A stretch of 64,000 nt of DNA from Haliscomenobacteraceae bacterium (GCA_947501115.1 CANMVX010000002.1:1-64000), one strand, 5' to 3'. Numbered from the stretch's first letter, positions 11,001 to 20,226 are shown. Numbers and translations: made by a program. Notes: generated by a model from the letters alone, not told the origin.

Positions 11001-11860
11001 TCATTCCTAAAAGTTTCCAGTTCCCTAATCCAAAGGATCCATTGTCAACGCCTTTCCCTGAATCTAAAGCAGTTTCCAATCTTTTCAAAGATATGACCGA
11101 TGGTGATTTTGTAGCCATAAAAGTCGGAGATGTTAATAATAGTATAATCCCTGAAAATGGTATCAGCCCCCGTTCCCAGGAATCTTCCAGAGTCTTTTTA
11201 CTCCCACAATGGAAGCTTAAACCAGGGGAACGGGTCTGGTTACCTATACATTTTGAAAGCAGTGACCTTTGGTGGGGTGGACAATTTGCCCTGCAAGTGA
11301 ATCCGGAACTGATTAAAATACACGGTTTCTCTGGTTCTGAAGAATTCAATATCAGTAGTAAACCATTGAATGATAACAGCTGGGCTTTGTCCTGGTATGC
11401 AGACGATTTGAAAAAAAGCGAGGCTGGTGAGGTGTTAGGATTTATTGAGGTGGAAGCACTTCGACATACTAATCTCGCTGATGCTATAGCATTAAATAAT
11501 AATTCTTTTGATTCAGAGGCTTACTTATCAACACAGAACATTGATTCAGTGGTGGTCGCCCCCCTGACCATTCAGTATGCTTCACCAAATGCCGCAACCA
11601 ATAGTGGGTTGCGGCTTTGGCCGAATCCTTTTAAAGAATGGGTGACTTTTCAATTGCCTCCCGCTTCTGGTCTTCAAGGTGTTTTAGATATTTATGACGT
11701 GCAGGGAAGAAAAATATGGACAAAATCCTGGCAATTCAATAAAGGAGATTCTCCACTTTTTACCCTTCAAGCCAATGAATTGCCTCATGCAGGGGTCTAT
11801 ATTTATAAATATACCGATGGTTTTGGACAATATACGGGAAATCTGATTTTACAGAAATAA
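8045..11860 (+). CDS. Second HYR-repeat surface protein with dockerin-like module and type A T9SS tail
   Basis: A 1271-residue paralogue of the preceding gene with the same domain order. The signal peptide ends near LLHSQ (about residue 28). HYR-like units carry V-D-x-T/K-x-P-x-x-x-C motifs. The dockerin-like segment is at about 915-975 (TTLDLILVNRHLTG, then ADVDGNGRIS-RDIIQLQRLIL); its second half keeps a full calcium-loop pattern D-x-D-x-N-G. A cohesin-like beta region lies at about 1050-1180, and a type A sorting domain from about 1188 (LWPNPF; GVYIYKY). Both paralogues have their own upstream region and terminator, so they are probably separate transcripts. Role is presumably extracellular scaffold or adhesin; no enzymatic domain is visible. 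Confidence 0.87.
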   Translation: MRGYKKLDWIIIAIIAFFLNSPILLHSQCTLICNNNVLISADSTCNLRITPAMILSETNPGICTPSAPTDYEITVMLGPNGQLLPTTPFVGRTYLNQLLYARIRHIPSGNICVGSFRVVSLGSPLVICPRDTTVLCGTPTDTARLGRATSLECNSYSITYEDKYDNRINACTDVLVGVINRTWTITLLNGLKNTCVQKINIRRPVVGDLVFPANRDNVAGRRGVSCVTPNVTPDSTGWPQLNGFNITPSNICGLSLTYNDQRINGCAPTFTLIRNWTAVDGCTNGIRTFQQIIQVVDTIKPRLTCISDTLVAFTSSATQCGATVIVPPIVFIDSCAPNNQIRVVIMSNFGVINGNGGQLTGVPPGLHSIMYMVSDPCGNTSQCTRMVRVVDNTPPVLVCPSSIQVSLTLTGEAQVEPSSFYLQATDLCCTNLTFKLQKMTASPLPFSDSLKYFCAEILTNNMATLQVTDCYGNSNFCMVEVDVVDKLPRTIICPDTVILQNPAFLADTSVVGAPFVNGTCNLFQLEYEDDRNLGCGGGTGVIRRDWTVYYGGIDTTICPTQIIILNDSTTLRATFPPDYSQTNCTNLASLNPVNLPIGFRSPTVLNPAYKGIVVTHSDAVNYNVSGACIQISRTWTITDTCVYEPGDPIGPTSGRIVGTQLIRVFDNTPPSFICPSEGLVIYLDPDSCNTTLRLPIPTNIQECLPNLVTISVSGDFGNSLDISRIPAGIYDITYRVADICGNFGTCDATFAIIENTPPDMFCNNIVSRSLAASGTTIVNAVEFNTGATVDNCTETDSIRWRIGARPTPGFTGPPPNASLTFACDDIGDNLLTVWSVDIAGNYERCDVIVRINDPLAVCGGGVTVAGAIKLENGSGVPTVKVEEMKNYSGESMTDNKGAYSLGNLVPGGTYEFMPGKTGNYTDGVTTLDLILVNRHLTGSKALESPYKIIAADVDGNGRISVRDIIQLQRLILNVTNTFPENKPWRFIPKSFQFPNPKDPLSTPFPESKAVSNLFKDMTDGDFVAIKVGDVNNSIIPENGISPRSQESSRVFLLPQWKLKPGERVWLPIHFESSDLWWGGQFALQVNPELIKIHGFSGSEEFNISSKPLNDNSWALSWYADDLKKSEAGEVLGFIEVEALRHTNLADAIALNNNSFDSEAYLSTQNIDSVVVAPLTIQYASPNAATNSGLRLWPNPFKEWVTFQLPPASGLQGVLDIYDVQGRKIWTKSWQFNKGDSPLFTLQANELPHAGVYIYKYTDGFGQYTGNLILQK

Positions 11861-11875
11861 TTCAAGATTATGTTT

Positions 11876-11920
11876 TTTCAGGATAAAGTGGCTATTTACC
11901 ACTTTATCCTGAAATTTTTT
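11876..11920 (+). terminator. Strong 16-bp hairpin plus T-run directly before yraN
   Basis: Bases 11876-11891 and 11899-11914 are perfect inverted repeats with a 7-base loop, followed by TTTTTT. It ends only two bases before the yraN start codon. Confidence 0.85.
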
Positions 11921-11922
11921 AT

Positions 11923-12291
11923 ATGGCTTCGACATTCCAAAAGGGCAAATGGGGAGAAACGCTGGCTCTAAACTGGCTCGTTCAACACGATTTTCAAATT
12001 ATTGACAGAAACTGGTTTTATGGGCATGCAGAAATTGATATCATCGCCTGGCATGCTCATGTTTTAGTTTTTATAGAGGTAAGGCTGCTACATAGAAATA
12101 ATGCCCATTTACCTGAAAATACAGTGAGTGGTTTGAAAAGAAAAAAAATAGCTTCCGCCGCTGCTGCTTTCACAGAAAGTAAACATTATCAAGGGGATAT
12201 TCGATTTGATATCATCGGAATTGTTTACGATGGTCAGCATAACCCTGAAATTCGCCATTTTCCCGATGCTTTTTTTCCAGGCCTATTCTAA
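11923..12291 (+). CDS. yraN: YraN / UPF0102 family nuclease-fold protein
   Basis: A 122-residue protein matching UPF0102 along its length: FQKGKWGETLALNWL, RNWFYGHAEIDIIAW and VFIEVRLLHR. The E-I-D and E-V-R segments occupy the PD-(D/E)xK nuclease active-site positions; E-x-R in place of E-x-K is also found in the Escherichia coli protein. The length is typical. The ATG at 11923 fits the family N-terminus, yet a strong terminator-like hairpin ends two bases upstream, so expression needs either read-through or a start inside the hairpin region. The cellular role of the family is not settled. The next gene starts 50 bases downstream. Confidence 0.85.
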   Translation: MASTFQKGKWGETLALNWLVQHDFQIIDRNWFYGHAEIDIIAWHAHVLVFIEVRLLHRNNAHLPENTVSGLKRKKIASAAAAFTESKHYQGDIRFDIIGIVYDGQHNPEIRHFPDAFFPGLF

Positions 12292-12341
12292 ATTCAATTT
12301 GTTTTTAAGCTACTTTAAAGCTAATTTTATACAAAATTGTA

Positions 12342-13727
12342 ATGGGTATGTTCTGGAAAATATCAATGTTTTTACTAGCTTCTGTTCTTATGCTAAATGC
12401 GCTTATTGGGCAAAATGTGGTTGACAATAAAGAAATAAGACTAATTACTTTGAATCCCGGTCATTTTCATGCCGCATTGATTCAAAAATCAATGTACCCA
12501 CAATTATCGCCTATCGTTCATGTTTATGCTCCTTTAGGTACCGATGTCGATTTGCATCTCGCCAGAATTAATGCCTATAACAAAAGAACCGATAAGCCTA
12601 CTCAGTGGGATGAAAAGGTTTACATCGGAAAGGATTATTTGGCCAGAATGTTAGCTGAAAAAAAAGGGAATGTGGTCATGCTGGCCGGGAATAATAAACT
12701 GAAAACAAAGTATATCTCTGATGCAGTGGCTGCTGGATTTCATGTTTTTGCCGACAAACCGATGGCTATAAATACTGCAGGATTTAATTTACTGGAAAAG
12801 GCCTTCAAACTGGCAGATCAGAAAAAGGTCTTTATTTACGATGTCATGACAGAGCGGTATGAAATTACTTCTATGCTTCAAAAGGCATTTTCTGAATTTG
12901 AAGAGGTGTTTGGCGTGCTACAAGACGGTTCAGTAGATAATCCTGCCGTAATTAAAGAGAGTATTCATCATTTCTATAAGGAAGTTTCAGGCGCTCCTCT
13001 GCAACGTCCGGGGTGGTTCTACGATGTTACACAAGAAGGGGAGGGGATTGTTGATGTTACGACCCATTTGGTAGATCTTATTCAATGGAGTTGTTTTCCT
13101 AACCAAATACTGAACTATGAAAAGGATATCAAATTGTGGGATGCAAAACGTTGGGCAACTCTAATAACACCCGCCCAATTTCAAACGAGTACTAAACTCA
13201 CTCAGGTTCCCGAATATCTTAAAAACACCTTGAATGCTGAGGGTCAACTGGCTGTTTTTTCTAATGGACAGATTGACTATCAAATTAGAGGACACTTCGC
13301 GCGCGTAAAAGTAACCTGGGCATGGCAGGCTGAACCTGGTGCAGGTGATACCCATTATTCCATAATGAGAGGAACCAACGCCAGTCTGGTGATTCGTCAA
13401 GGTGCTGAACAAGGCTATCAACCCGTTTTCTCTGTTGAAACCAATAGATTTAAGGAAGTGGCCTATCGCAATACTTTTGAAAGAGTATTTCGGGAAGTTG
13501 CGAAGGCATTTCCAGGTATCAGCTATATTTTGATAGGAAACACAGCTGTTTTCGATATCCCCAACGTGTATAAAGAAGGTCATGAGGCCCACTTTGCCAG
13601 AGTAACTGAAAAATATCTTGACTTTCTCGCCAAAGGTAAAATGCCGGAATGGGAGGTTCCAAATATGTTGGTTAAATATAAATTAACCACAGAAGCATTA
13701 AATTTGGCCATTAAAGAGTTAAAATAA
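12342..13727 (+). CDS. Secreted Gfo/Idh/MocA family oxidoreductase
   Basis: A 461-residue protein with an N-terminal signal peptide (ending near ALIGQ, residue 24; an alternative ATG lies at 12348). A Rossmann-like NAD(P) region follows, with the Gfo/Idh/MocA signature HVFADKPMA near residue 141. The second half has the putative oxidoreductase C-terminal fold found in Bacteroidota homologues, including EGEGIVDVTTHLVDL, where the conserved His occupies the position used for sugar substrates in this superfamily. Export of a nicotinamide-dependent enzyme is unusual but recurrent in this phylum. The substrate is unknown, likely a sugar or cyclitol. It converges with rnr, nine bases apart. Confidence 0.82.
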   Translation: MGMFWKISMFLLASVLMLNALIGQNVVDNKEIRLITLNPGHFHAALIQKSMYPQLSPIVHVYAPLGTDVDLHLARINAYNKRTDKPTQWDEKVYIGKDYLARMLAEKKGNVVMLAGNNKLKTKYISDAVAAGFHVFADKPMAINTAGFNLLEKAFKLADQKKVFIYDVMTERYEITSMLQKAFSEFEEVFGVLQDGSVDNPAVIKESIHHFYKEVSGAPLQRPGWFYDVTQEGEGIVDVTTHLVDLIQWSCFPNQILNYEKDIKLWDAKRWATLITPAQFQTSTKLTQVPEYLKNTLNAEGQLAVFSNGQIDYQIRGHFARVKVTWAWQAEPGAGDTHYSIMRGTNASLVIRQGAEQGYQPVFSVETNRFKEVAYRNTFERVFREVAKAFPGISYILIGNTAVFDIPNVYKEGHEAHFARVTEKYLDFLAKGKMPEWEVPNMLVKYKLTTEALNLAIKELK

Positions 13728-13735
13728 CCCTCAGA

Positions 13736-15910
13736 TTACTTTGGTTCTTCATATACCCCAAGTTCCACTTGTCTTTTTTGAAGATTGGTATCTATGAGCC
13801 TAACTTTTAGTTTGCCTCCCATTTTTATCGTTTGTCCAGTATAAATACCGCGGGCAAATAGTCGGGAAGGATCCATCTCATAAGGCTCTGAAAAACGGTT
13901 AAAGGAGAGAAATCCTTCACAATGTGTGGTTAACAGTTCAATGAACAGACCTCTGTCCATCATCCCAGTAACTATCCCTTCAAAAACTTCGCCGACATGG
14001 CTTTCTAAAAATTCTACTTGCTTATATTTAATAGATTCCCTTTCAGCCTCCATAGCTTTCCTTTCCATGCTGGATATGTGACGGCATTGTTCTTTTAAAT
14101 AAACTTTGTTAGTAAGCCATACCGTTTCCAGATTTTTAGCCAGCAAGCGATGGGCAATGACGTCGGAATACCGTCTGATGGGCGATGTAAAATGAGTATA
14201 GTGACTGAAAGCCAGACCGTAATGTCCAATATTTTCAGGAGAATAAATGGCTTTTGCCATAGTTCTGATAGCAATAGGTGCTAAAAATTTAAGCGCCGGG
14301 TCCCGAAGGGATTGCTCTGCCAGTAAATTATAAGAATTAGCAATTTCTTTAGGGGAATCTACCCTCATTTTCACACCAAATTCTTTGGCAAACCTGGCAA
14401 GTTCAAATACTTTATCCTCATTTGGTTCATCATGTACCCTGTAAATAAATGGAATTTCATATCCTGTGGCATCCATTTTATGTTGCAGAAATAGCGCAAC
14501 CTCCTGATTTGCCAAAAGCATGAAGTCTTCAATTAACTTATGGGCATCTTTTCGCTCTTTAATAAATATTTCTACGGGTGCCCCTGATTCATCGAGTTTA
14601 AACTGCACCTCATCAGACTCAAATTGGATGGCTCCTGAGGCAAATCTCCTCTTCCTTAACTGGTGAGCTATTTTATTGAGATGTATCAGTTCTGCAGAAT
14701 AAAGTCCTTCCGACGTGTCCAGGATCTCCTGGGCTTCTTCATAAGTAAATCGACGGTCGGAATGAATAATGGTTCGCCCAAACCATTTTTCCGTGACTTT
14801 TCCCTTTCCATCAATATTAAAAATAGCTGAAAAGGTAAGTTTATCCTCATTCGGTCTTAACGAACATAATTCATTACTTAACTTTTCAGGTAGCATGGGG
14901 AGGACCCGATCCACCAGATAAACTGAGGTTGAACGAGTATATGCTTCTTTATCTAAGGAAGATCCTTCTCTTAGGTAATGCGTAACATCGGCAATATGCA
15001 CCCCAACCTCGACCTCATCGTTAGGCAATAATCGATAAGAAATGGCATCATCAAAATCTTTAGCGTTCCAGGGATCGATAGTAAAGGTTAAAACATCGCG
15101 AAGGTCTCTGCGCAAAGCAATTTCTTCTAAAGAAATGGAGGTATCTATATTTTTTGCCTCATTTAAAGCAGCTTCACCAAAGCCTAAGTCGAAACCTGCA
15201 TTTAGCAAAATGCTCTGCATCTCAATATCATGGCTACCGGCGGCCCCCAAAACGTAGGTGATTTTTCCAATGGGGAGCGGGGTAGATTGACCTGTCCAGC
15301 CTATAATTTTAACTACGACCTTGTCACCATCTTTACCCCCTAATATTTCATTTAGATCAACTTTGATGTCATAAGGTAAAATGGTATCCGTAACTACGAG
15401 GCCAAATTTATTATTCAAATGTAAAACGCCCAAAAAGGACTCTTTAGCCCGGGTTATTACATCGACAACCTCACCTTCAGGGCGCCGTTTCCCTCTGGGA
15501 GTCCATGTTTGTATCCTCACAGTATCACCATTCATCGCCGTGTTCAAATTTCGCATGGAAATATAAACATCTATGGGTTTACCCTCTATTTTAATAAATG
15601 CAGCGCCGGATCGAGTCATATCAACAATACCAATATCCCCTTTTTCCTGCTTTTCAAAGGGCACACTTCGGTTGAACTGAAATTTATAGTCCTCCAGGGC
15701 AAGCACTTCTTTTTGTGTTACTAAAAGTTCCAACGCATGCAAAATGGAGTCTTTAGTATTTGCAATAGAAAGCGTTTGGGCTATTTGACGGGGATTATAC
15801 CTTTTTTTTGGTGAATTTTTTAGTAAATCCAAAATAGCCAGCCTTAAATCTTTAGCATTATATTTTGGCTGAGAATCATTGGATGATATAGTTTTTTTCT
15901 TTTTTGACAT
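13736..15910 (-). CDS. rnr: Ribonuclease R, 3'-5' exoribonuclease
   Basis: A 724-residue RNase II/R family enzyme that degrades structured RNA processively from the 3' end in the cytoplasm. Domains in order: winged-helix-like segment (about 20-80), cold-shock/OB segments (about 85-240), RNB catalytic domain (about 260-590) with the signature DPWNAKDFDDA near residue 280 carrying the metal-binding aspartates, and an S1 domain (about 635-715; GIVTGMMDRGLFIEL). The length is typical for RNase R in this phylum. The ATG sits after a lysine-rich start (MSKKKKT). An unknown gene ends nine bases upstream on the same strand, so the two are probably co-transcribed. Confidence 0.93.
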   Translation of the reverse strand: MSKKKKTISSNDSQPKYNAKDLRLAILDLLKNSPKKRYNPRQIAQTLSIANTKDSILHALELLVTQKEVLALEDYKFQFNRSVPFEKQEKGDIGIVDMTRSGAAFIKIEGKPIDVYISMRNLNTAMNGDTVRIQTWTPRGKRRPEGEVVDVITRAKESFLGVLHLNNKFGLVVTDTILPYDIKVDLNEILGGKDGDKVVVKIIGWTGQSTPLPIGKITYVLGAAGSHDIEMQSILLNAGFDLGFGEAALNEAKNIDTSISLEEIALRRDLRDVLTFTIDPWNAKDFDDAISYRLLPNDEVEVGVHIADVTHYLREGSSLDKEAYTRSTSVYLVDRVLPMLPEKLSNELCSLRPNEDKLTFSAIFNIDGKGKVTEKWFGRTIIHSDRRFTYEEAQEILDTSEGLYSAELIHLNKIAHQLRKRRFASGAIQFESDEVQFKLDESGAPVEIFIKERKDAHKLIEDFMLLANQEVALFLQHKMDATGYEIPFIYRVHDEPNEDKVFELARFAKEFGVKMRVDSPKEIANSYNLLAEQSLRDPALKFLAPIAIRTMAKAIYSPENIGHYGLAFSHYTHFTSPIRRYSDVIAHRLLAKNLETVWLTNKVYLKEQCRHISSMERKAMEAERESIKYKQVEFLESHVGEVFEGIVTGMMDRGLFIELLTTHCEGFLSFNRFSEPYEMDPSRLFARGIYTGQTIKMGGKLKVRLIDTNLQKRQVELGVYEEPK

Positions 15911-15919
15911 GTCTGTTTT

Positions 15920-16453
15920 TTAATCCGGAATAAGTTCATCTTCAATTTCAACGATGCGACCCTCCGGCAATAATTCTAATAACAACGTTGTACTACTACC
16001 TGGTTCATACGTTTCATCAATATGTGATATTCCAGATAAAATTCTTATGCGCCAGTCCTCGTCCATGACCGCAATAGACTGCAATATGGTTTCCTGGATA
16101 ACACTGGTACCTGAAAGCGTTCTTTTGTCTATAAGTACGCCCTTTTTAGTAAAGGTAGCAATGATGTAATGATAATTCAATAAAGCTGCTTTCCAGTAAA
16201 CCAGGGCTTCAAAGGCTTCAGTCTCTCCAATACGAAAACAGGCCATGAATTCTGTAAATTCATCAGGTTCATTTTCTTCCAGAGGGTAAATAAATTGTTG
16301 TATGATGGCGTCGGGAAGGGGAATATTGTCCTGACTGAATATCTTGATATTCTCCTCTGCCAAAACAATGGGTAACGGCATCACAGGAAAAAATTGAATG
16401 AATTCGGTGAAGGTTGCTTCTTTTAAAGACACTATGGTTGATTTTGTTAACAA
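15920..16453 (-). CDS. Conserved hypothetical protein upstream of rnr
   Basis: A 177-residue acidic, soluble protein that I do not recognise. There is no signal peptide or membrane segment. It starts at TTG (16453); the first in-frame ATG would drop about 24 residues (MPLP). The sequence reads like a compact alpha/beta protein with a long acidic C-terminus (IVEIEDELIPD). It lies nine bases upstream of rnr on the same strand, so it is likely the first gene of a two-gene operon, and a link to RNA decay is possible but only positional. Coding is supported by the operon spacing and normal composition over the full length. Confidence 0.72.
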   Translation of the reverse strand: MLTKSTIVSLKEATFTEFIQFFPVMPLPIVLAEENIKIFSQDNIPLPDAIIQQFIYPLEENEPDEFTEFMACFRIGETEAFEALVYWKAALLNYHYIIATFTKKGVLIDKRTLSGTSVIQETILQSIAVMDEDWRIRILSGISHIDETYEPGSSTTLLLELLPEGRIVEIEDELIPD

Positions 16454-16512
16454 TGTTATTTGAAATGATTCTAAATTAATTTAAAATAATAAACTTAACA
16501 CTATGAATAGAG

Positions 16513-16541
16513 TTGTAAATTGCCTTAAAGATATAGATTTG
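16513..16541 (+). promoter_or_regulatory. Promoter of the sdhCAB operon
   Basis: TAGATTTG (16534-16541) is an exact match to the Bacteroidota -7 core TAnnTTTG, with TTG at 16513-16515, 18 bases upstream, as the -33 element. The predicted start, near 16547, gives a leader of about 36 bases to sdhC. Confidence 0.6.
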
Positions 16542-16582
16542 TGGAACATTTTTCAAAATGCCGTTAATGAAAATATAATACA

Positions 16583-17320
16583 ATGAGTTGGATGACTAAT
16601 GCACTTAAACCAATCGGATTAGTTTGGTTTGCTAATTTTTTAACATCATCAATAGGTAAAAAGCTGTTGATGAGCCTTTCAGGTTTGTTCCTTATTTTGT
16701 TTCTTCCTGTTCACTTAATTGGGAATTTACAATTATTGACAAAGGATGCCGGGGTTTCTTTTAACCTGTACTCTTATTTCATGACGCACAATCCGTTGAT
16801 TAAAACGGTCTCGTACCTTCTTTATTTATCCATCATTCTGCATACTATTCAAGGATTGCTATTGTGGAGAAAAAATAAGAAGGCCAGAGGAAATATTGGT
16901 TATGCGGTCAGTGCACTAAGAGGTGACGGAACCAATGTGAAAGCAGCGTCGAACATGGCATGGTTGGGTATTATTATTTTTGTATTCATAGCCGTGCACA
17001 TGTATCAATTCTGGCTTCAGATGAAGTTGGGCAAAGTACCGATGGTTATGATTGAAGGGACTGAGTATAAGAATCTTTATGAGCCCGTAGTTTTGGCTTT
17101 TTCAAATCCTGGCTTTGTAGTATTTTATGTGGTTTCTATGATTATTATTGGTATCCACTTAAATCATGGATTTCAAAGTTCATTTCAAACACTGGGCCTT
17201 AATCATAAAAAATATACCCCCTTTATTAAATACATTGGCAGAATTTATGCTTTTATCATCCCATTTGGGTTTGCTATCATTCCCATAATCGTTTATGGAC
17301 GAAATAACTTATGGTGGTAA
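16583..17320 (+). CDS. sdhC: Succinate dehydrogenase cytochrome b subunit
   Basis: A 245-residue integral membrane protein with about five hydrophobic helices, matching the single-subunit b558-type anchors of Bacteroidota. Histidines placed in helices (PVHLIGN, ILHTIQG, AVHMYQF, GIHLNHGFQ) are candidate ligands of two b hemes. It anchors the flavoprotein and iron-sulfur subunits to the inner membrane and passes electrons to or from quinone. It is first gene of a three-gene operon (27 bases to sdhA) with its own promoter. The direction of the reaction in vivo, succinate oxidation or fumarate reduction, cannot be read from the sequence. Confidence 0.93.
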   Translation: MSWMTNALKPIGLVWFANFLTSSIGKKLLMSLSGLFLILFLPVHLIGNLQLLTKDAGVSFNLYSYFMTHNPLIKTVSYLLYLSIILHTIQGLLLWRKNKKARGNIGYAVSALRGDGTNVKAASNMAWLGIIIFVFIAVHMYQFWLQMKLGKVPMVMIEGTEYKNLYEPVVLAFSNPGFVVFYVVSMIIIGIHLNHGFQSSFQTLGLNHKKYTPFIKYIGRIYAFIIPFGFAIIPIIVYGRNNLWW

Positions 17321-17347
17321 TTGTTTTATTTTTGACTTTAAATGTAA

Positions 17348-19363
17348 ATGCACATGGATAACTTAAATTTAAATGGAAATGTACCCTCAGGGGACTTAGC
17401 CGATAAATGGACAACATATCGTTCAACCCTGCCTTTGGTTGCACCAAATAATAAACTTAAAATTGAAATTATTGTCGTCGGTACGGGCCTTGCCGGTGCC
17501 TCGGCAGCAGCCACTTTAGGCGAGTTAGGCTATCTTGTAAAATGTTATACATTTCATGATAGTCCGAGAAGGGCGCACAGTATCGCCGCTCAGGGGGGGA
17601 TTAATGCCGCAAAAAATTACAGAAATGACGGGGATAGTGTCTTCCGTTTATTTTATGACACTATCAAGGGGGGTGATTACAGATCAAGAGAAGCTAACGT
17701 TTATAGATTAGCCGAAGTGAGTACGTCAATTATCGACCAGGCTGTTGCACAGGGAGTTCCCTTTGCCAGAGAATATGGTGGATTGCTGGATAACAGATCG
17801 TTCGGTGGGGTTCAGGTTTCCAGAACTTTTTATGCCAGAGGGCAAACAGGTCAGCAACTTTTATTGGGCGCTTACCAATCACTGTCACGTCAGATTGCCT
17901 TGGGTAATGTAAAGATGTTTACCAGACATGAAATGATTGAACTGGTACTAAAAGATGGTAAGGCAAGAGGTATCATAGCAAGAAATTTATTAACCGGCGA
18001 ATTAGAAAAACATGGCGCTCATGCCGTTGTTCTGGCGACCGGTGGGTATGGTAACGTTTTTTATCTTTCTACCAATGCAATGAATTGTAACGTTACTGCC
18101 GCTATGCGTGCAGTGGCAAAAGGTGCCTTCATGGCCAATCCTTGCTTTACACAGATTCACCCAACTTGCATTCCTCAGATGGGGGAATACCAGTCGAAGC
18201 TTACCCTTATGTCTGAGTCTTTGAGAAATGACGGGCGCGTCTGGGTTCCAGCAAAAAAAGAAGATGCCAAAGCCATTCGCGATGGAGTAAAGACAGCACT
18301 TGATATTCCAGAAGCTGATCGTGATTATTTCCTCGAAAGAAGATATCCTGCCTTTGGAAATTTAGTGCCAAGAGATGTTGCTTCCCGTGCAGCCAAAACG
18401 GCATGTGATGAAGGTAATGGAATTGTACCCACTGGTTTGGGCGTGTTCCTCGACTTTTCTGCGGCTATAGAAAGATATGGTAAGTCAAAAGCTAATATTC
18501 TTGGTCTGTCAAACCCAGCGCATGCAAAAGTAATTGAACTGGGTGAAAAGGTAATCGAAGAAAAGTATGGTAACTTGTTTGAAATGTATGAGAAAATTTC
18601 AGGCGAAAATCCTTACAAGTTTCCTATGAAAATTTATCCCGCAGTGCATTATACGATGGGTGGTCTTTGGGTCGATTATAATCTTATGACTAATGTTCCG
18701 GGGTTATTCTCTATCGGTGAATCAAACTTTTCTGACCATGGCGCCAATCGTTTAGGTGCATCCGCCTTAATGCAGGGTCTGGCTGACGGTTATTTCGTGC
18801 TTCCTTATACTATCGGTACCTTCTTAAGTGAAGATATTAGTACCCCTAAATTAGATGTTCATGCACCTGAATTTACCGCCGCTGCAGATTTGGCAAAACA
18901 AAGAATTGATAAGTTGTTCGCTATAAAAGGAAAACAATCGGCTGAAAGTTTTCATAGAAGATTGGGTAAGATTATATGGGAATATTGTGGTATGTCACGA
19001 ACAGCTGAAGGACTAACATCAGCAAGGCAGCAGGTGCGCGCACTGAGAGATGAGTTTTATGCTGATCTTTATCTGCCAGGCGTTGCCAATGACTTAAATC
19101 CTGAACTTGAAAAAGCACTTAGAGTTGCAGATTTCATAGATTTAGGTGAAATCATGGTGGTCGATGCGCTCGATAGAAATGAATCTTGTGGAGGTCACTT
19201 TAGAGAAGAATATCAAACACCTGATGGTGAAGCACTGAGAAGAGACGATGAATACGCTTACGTTTCTGCATGGGAGTTCAAAGGGGCTGATCAAGATCCT
19301 ATTTTACATAAAGAAATGCTACATTTCGACAATGTTGAATTAAAAACCCGTTCTTACAAATAA
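17348..19363 (+). CDS. sdhA: Succinate dehydrogenase / fumarate reductase flavoprotein subunit
   Basis: A 671-residue catalytic subunit that interconverts succinate and fumarate. The FAD Rossmann motif [13 protein letters not shown] lies near residue 42. [11 protein letters not shown] carries the histidine that binds FAD covalently in this family, and QIHPTCIP and GGLWVD are active-site segments. The C-terminal [14 protein letters not shown] is typical of the Bacteroidota/epsilon-type enzymes. ATG 17348 and ATG 17354 are both possible starts (MHMDN). It is the central gene of the sdhCAB operon, 27 bases after sdhC and 42 before the sdhB ATG. Confidence 0.95.
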   Translation: MHMDNLNLNGNVPSGDLADKWTTYRSTLPLVAPNNKLKIEIIVVGTGLAGASAAATLGELGYLVKCYTFHDSPRRAHSIAAQGGINAAKNYRNDGDSVFRLFYDTIKGGDYRSREANVYRLAEVSTSIIDQAVAQGVPFAREYGGLLDNRSFGGVQVSRTFYARGQTGQQLLLGAYQSLSRQIALGNVKMFTRHEMIELVLKDGKARGIIARNLLTGELEKHGAHAVVLATGGYGNVFYLSTNAMNCNVTAAMRAVAKGAFMANPCFTQIHPTCIPQMGEYQSKLTLMSESLRNDGRVWVPAKKEDAKAIRDGVKTALDIPEADRDYFLERRYPAFGNLVPRDVASRAAKTACDEGNGIVPTGLGVFLDFSAAIERYGKSKANILGLSNPAHAKVIELGEKVIEEKYGNLFEMYEKISGENPYKFPMKIYPAVHYTMGGLWVDYNLMTNVPGLFSIGESNFSDHGANRLGASALMQGLADGYFVLPYTIGTFLSEDISTPKLDVHAPEFTAAADLAKQRIDKLFAIKGKQSAESFHRRLGKIIWEYCGMSRTAEGLTSARQQVRALRDEFYADLYLPGVANDLNPELEKALRVADFIDLGEIMVVDALDRNESCGGHFREEYQTPDGEALRRDDEYAYVSAWEFKGADQDPILHKEMLHFDNVELKTRSYK

Positions 19364-19405
19364 TCTTATCTTAATTGCTGGCCTTTTGGCTTTAAATTGA
19401 TTATT

Positions 19406-20161
19406 ATGAAATTGACACTAAAAATATGGCGCCAACCAAGCCAAAATGTAAAAGGAAAGTTCGAAACCTATTCCCTGGATAATGTTAGTGAACACATGTC
19501 ATTTCTCGAAATGCTGGATGTTTTAAATGAAAAACTGAGTTTTGAGCAAAAAGTTCCTATTGCTTTTGAACACGATTGTAGAGAGGGAATATGTGGTACT
19601 TGTAGTTTAGTCATTAATGGTCAACCTCATGGTCCGTTACAAGGCACCACAACCTGTCAGTTACACATGCGTAACTTTAAAGACGGGGAAACCATAGTAA
19701 TAGAACCTTATCGTGCCTCTGCATTTCCCGTTTTGAAGGATCTTTCAGTAGATAGAGGTGCTTTAGATAGAATTATTCAGGCAGGTGGATTTATATCAGT
19801 GAGTACTGGTCAGGCGCAAGATGCCAATGCCATTCCAATAGAAAAAGATGTGGCTTCTCACGCTTTCGATGCCGCAACTTGTATAGGTTGTGGTGCCTGC
19901 GTGGCTGCCTGTCCAAATTCTTCTGCCATGCTCTTTACCTCGGCGAAGGTGGCGCATTTAGCGTTGTTACCTCAAGGTAAGGTGGAAGCTCAAAAAAGAG
20001 TATTAAATATGGTTCGTCAAATGGATTTGGAAAATTTCGGAAATTGTTCTAATATTACAGCCTGTGAAGCGGAATGTCCAAAAGGTATTTCTGTTTCTAA
20101 CATCGCTTTGATGAATAGAGAATTTCTTTCTGCGTCGTTTTCTTCAAATGACGCCAACTAA
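19406..20161 (+). CDS. sdhB: Succinate dehydrogenase iron-sulfur subunit
   Basis: About 251 residues from ATG 19406 ([10 protein letters not shown]); an in-frame TTG at 19397 adds three residues and is less likely. The N-terminal plant-type 2Fe-2S domain shows CREGICGTC and a later C (GTTTC). The C-terminal part has [11 protein letters not shown] and CEAEC, which supply cysteines for the 4Fe-4S and 3Fe-4S clusters. It carries electrons from the flavoprotein to the membrane heme subunit. It is the last gene of the operon and is followed 36 bases on by an intrinsic terminator. Confidence 0.95.
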   Translation: MKLTLKIWRQPSQNVKGKFETYSLDNVSEHMSFLEMLDVLNEKLSFEQKVPIAFEHDCREGICGTCSLVINGQPHGPLQGTTTCQLHMRNFKDGETIVIEPYRASAFPVLKDLSVDRGALDRIIQAGGFISVSTGQAQDANAIPIEKDVASHAFDAATCIGCGACVAACPNSSAMLFTSAKVAHLALLPQGKVEAQKRVLNMVRQMDLENFGNCSNITACEAECPKGISVSNIALMNREFLSASFSSNDAN

Positions 20162-20197
20162 TTTCGCAATCATTGCTCCTTTGTTTAATAGATTTGC

Positions 20198-20226
20198 GAG
20201 GCTATCTTTTTAGATAGCCTCTTTTT
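20198..20226 (+). terminator. Rho-independent terminator of the sdh operon
   Basis: GAGGCTATCT and AGATAGCCTC form a 10-bp perfect stem with a 4-base T loop, followed by TTTTT. The stem closely resembles the terminators at 37484 and 47041. Confidence 0.88.

Noticed and set aside
10939-11349. 136-codon leftward ORF opposite the dockerin-like region
   Set aside because: Antisense shadow of the HYR protein; no promoter and no recognisable protein features.
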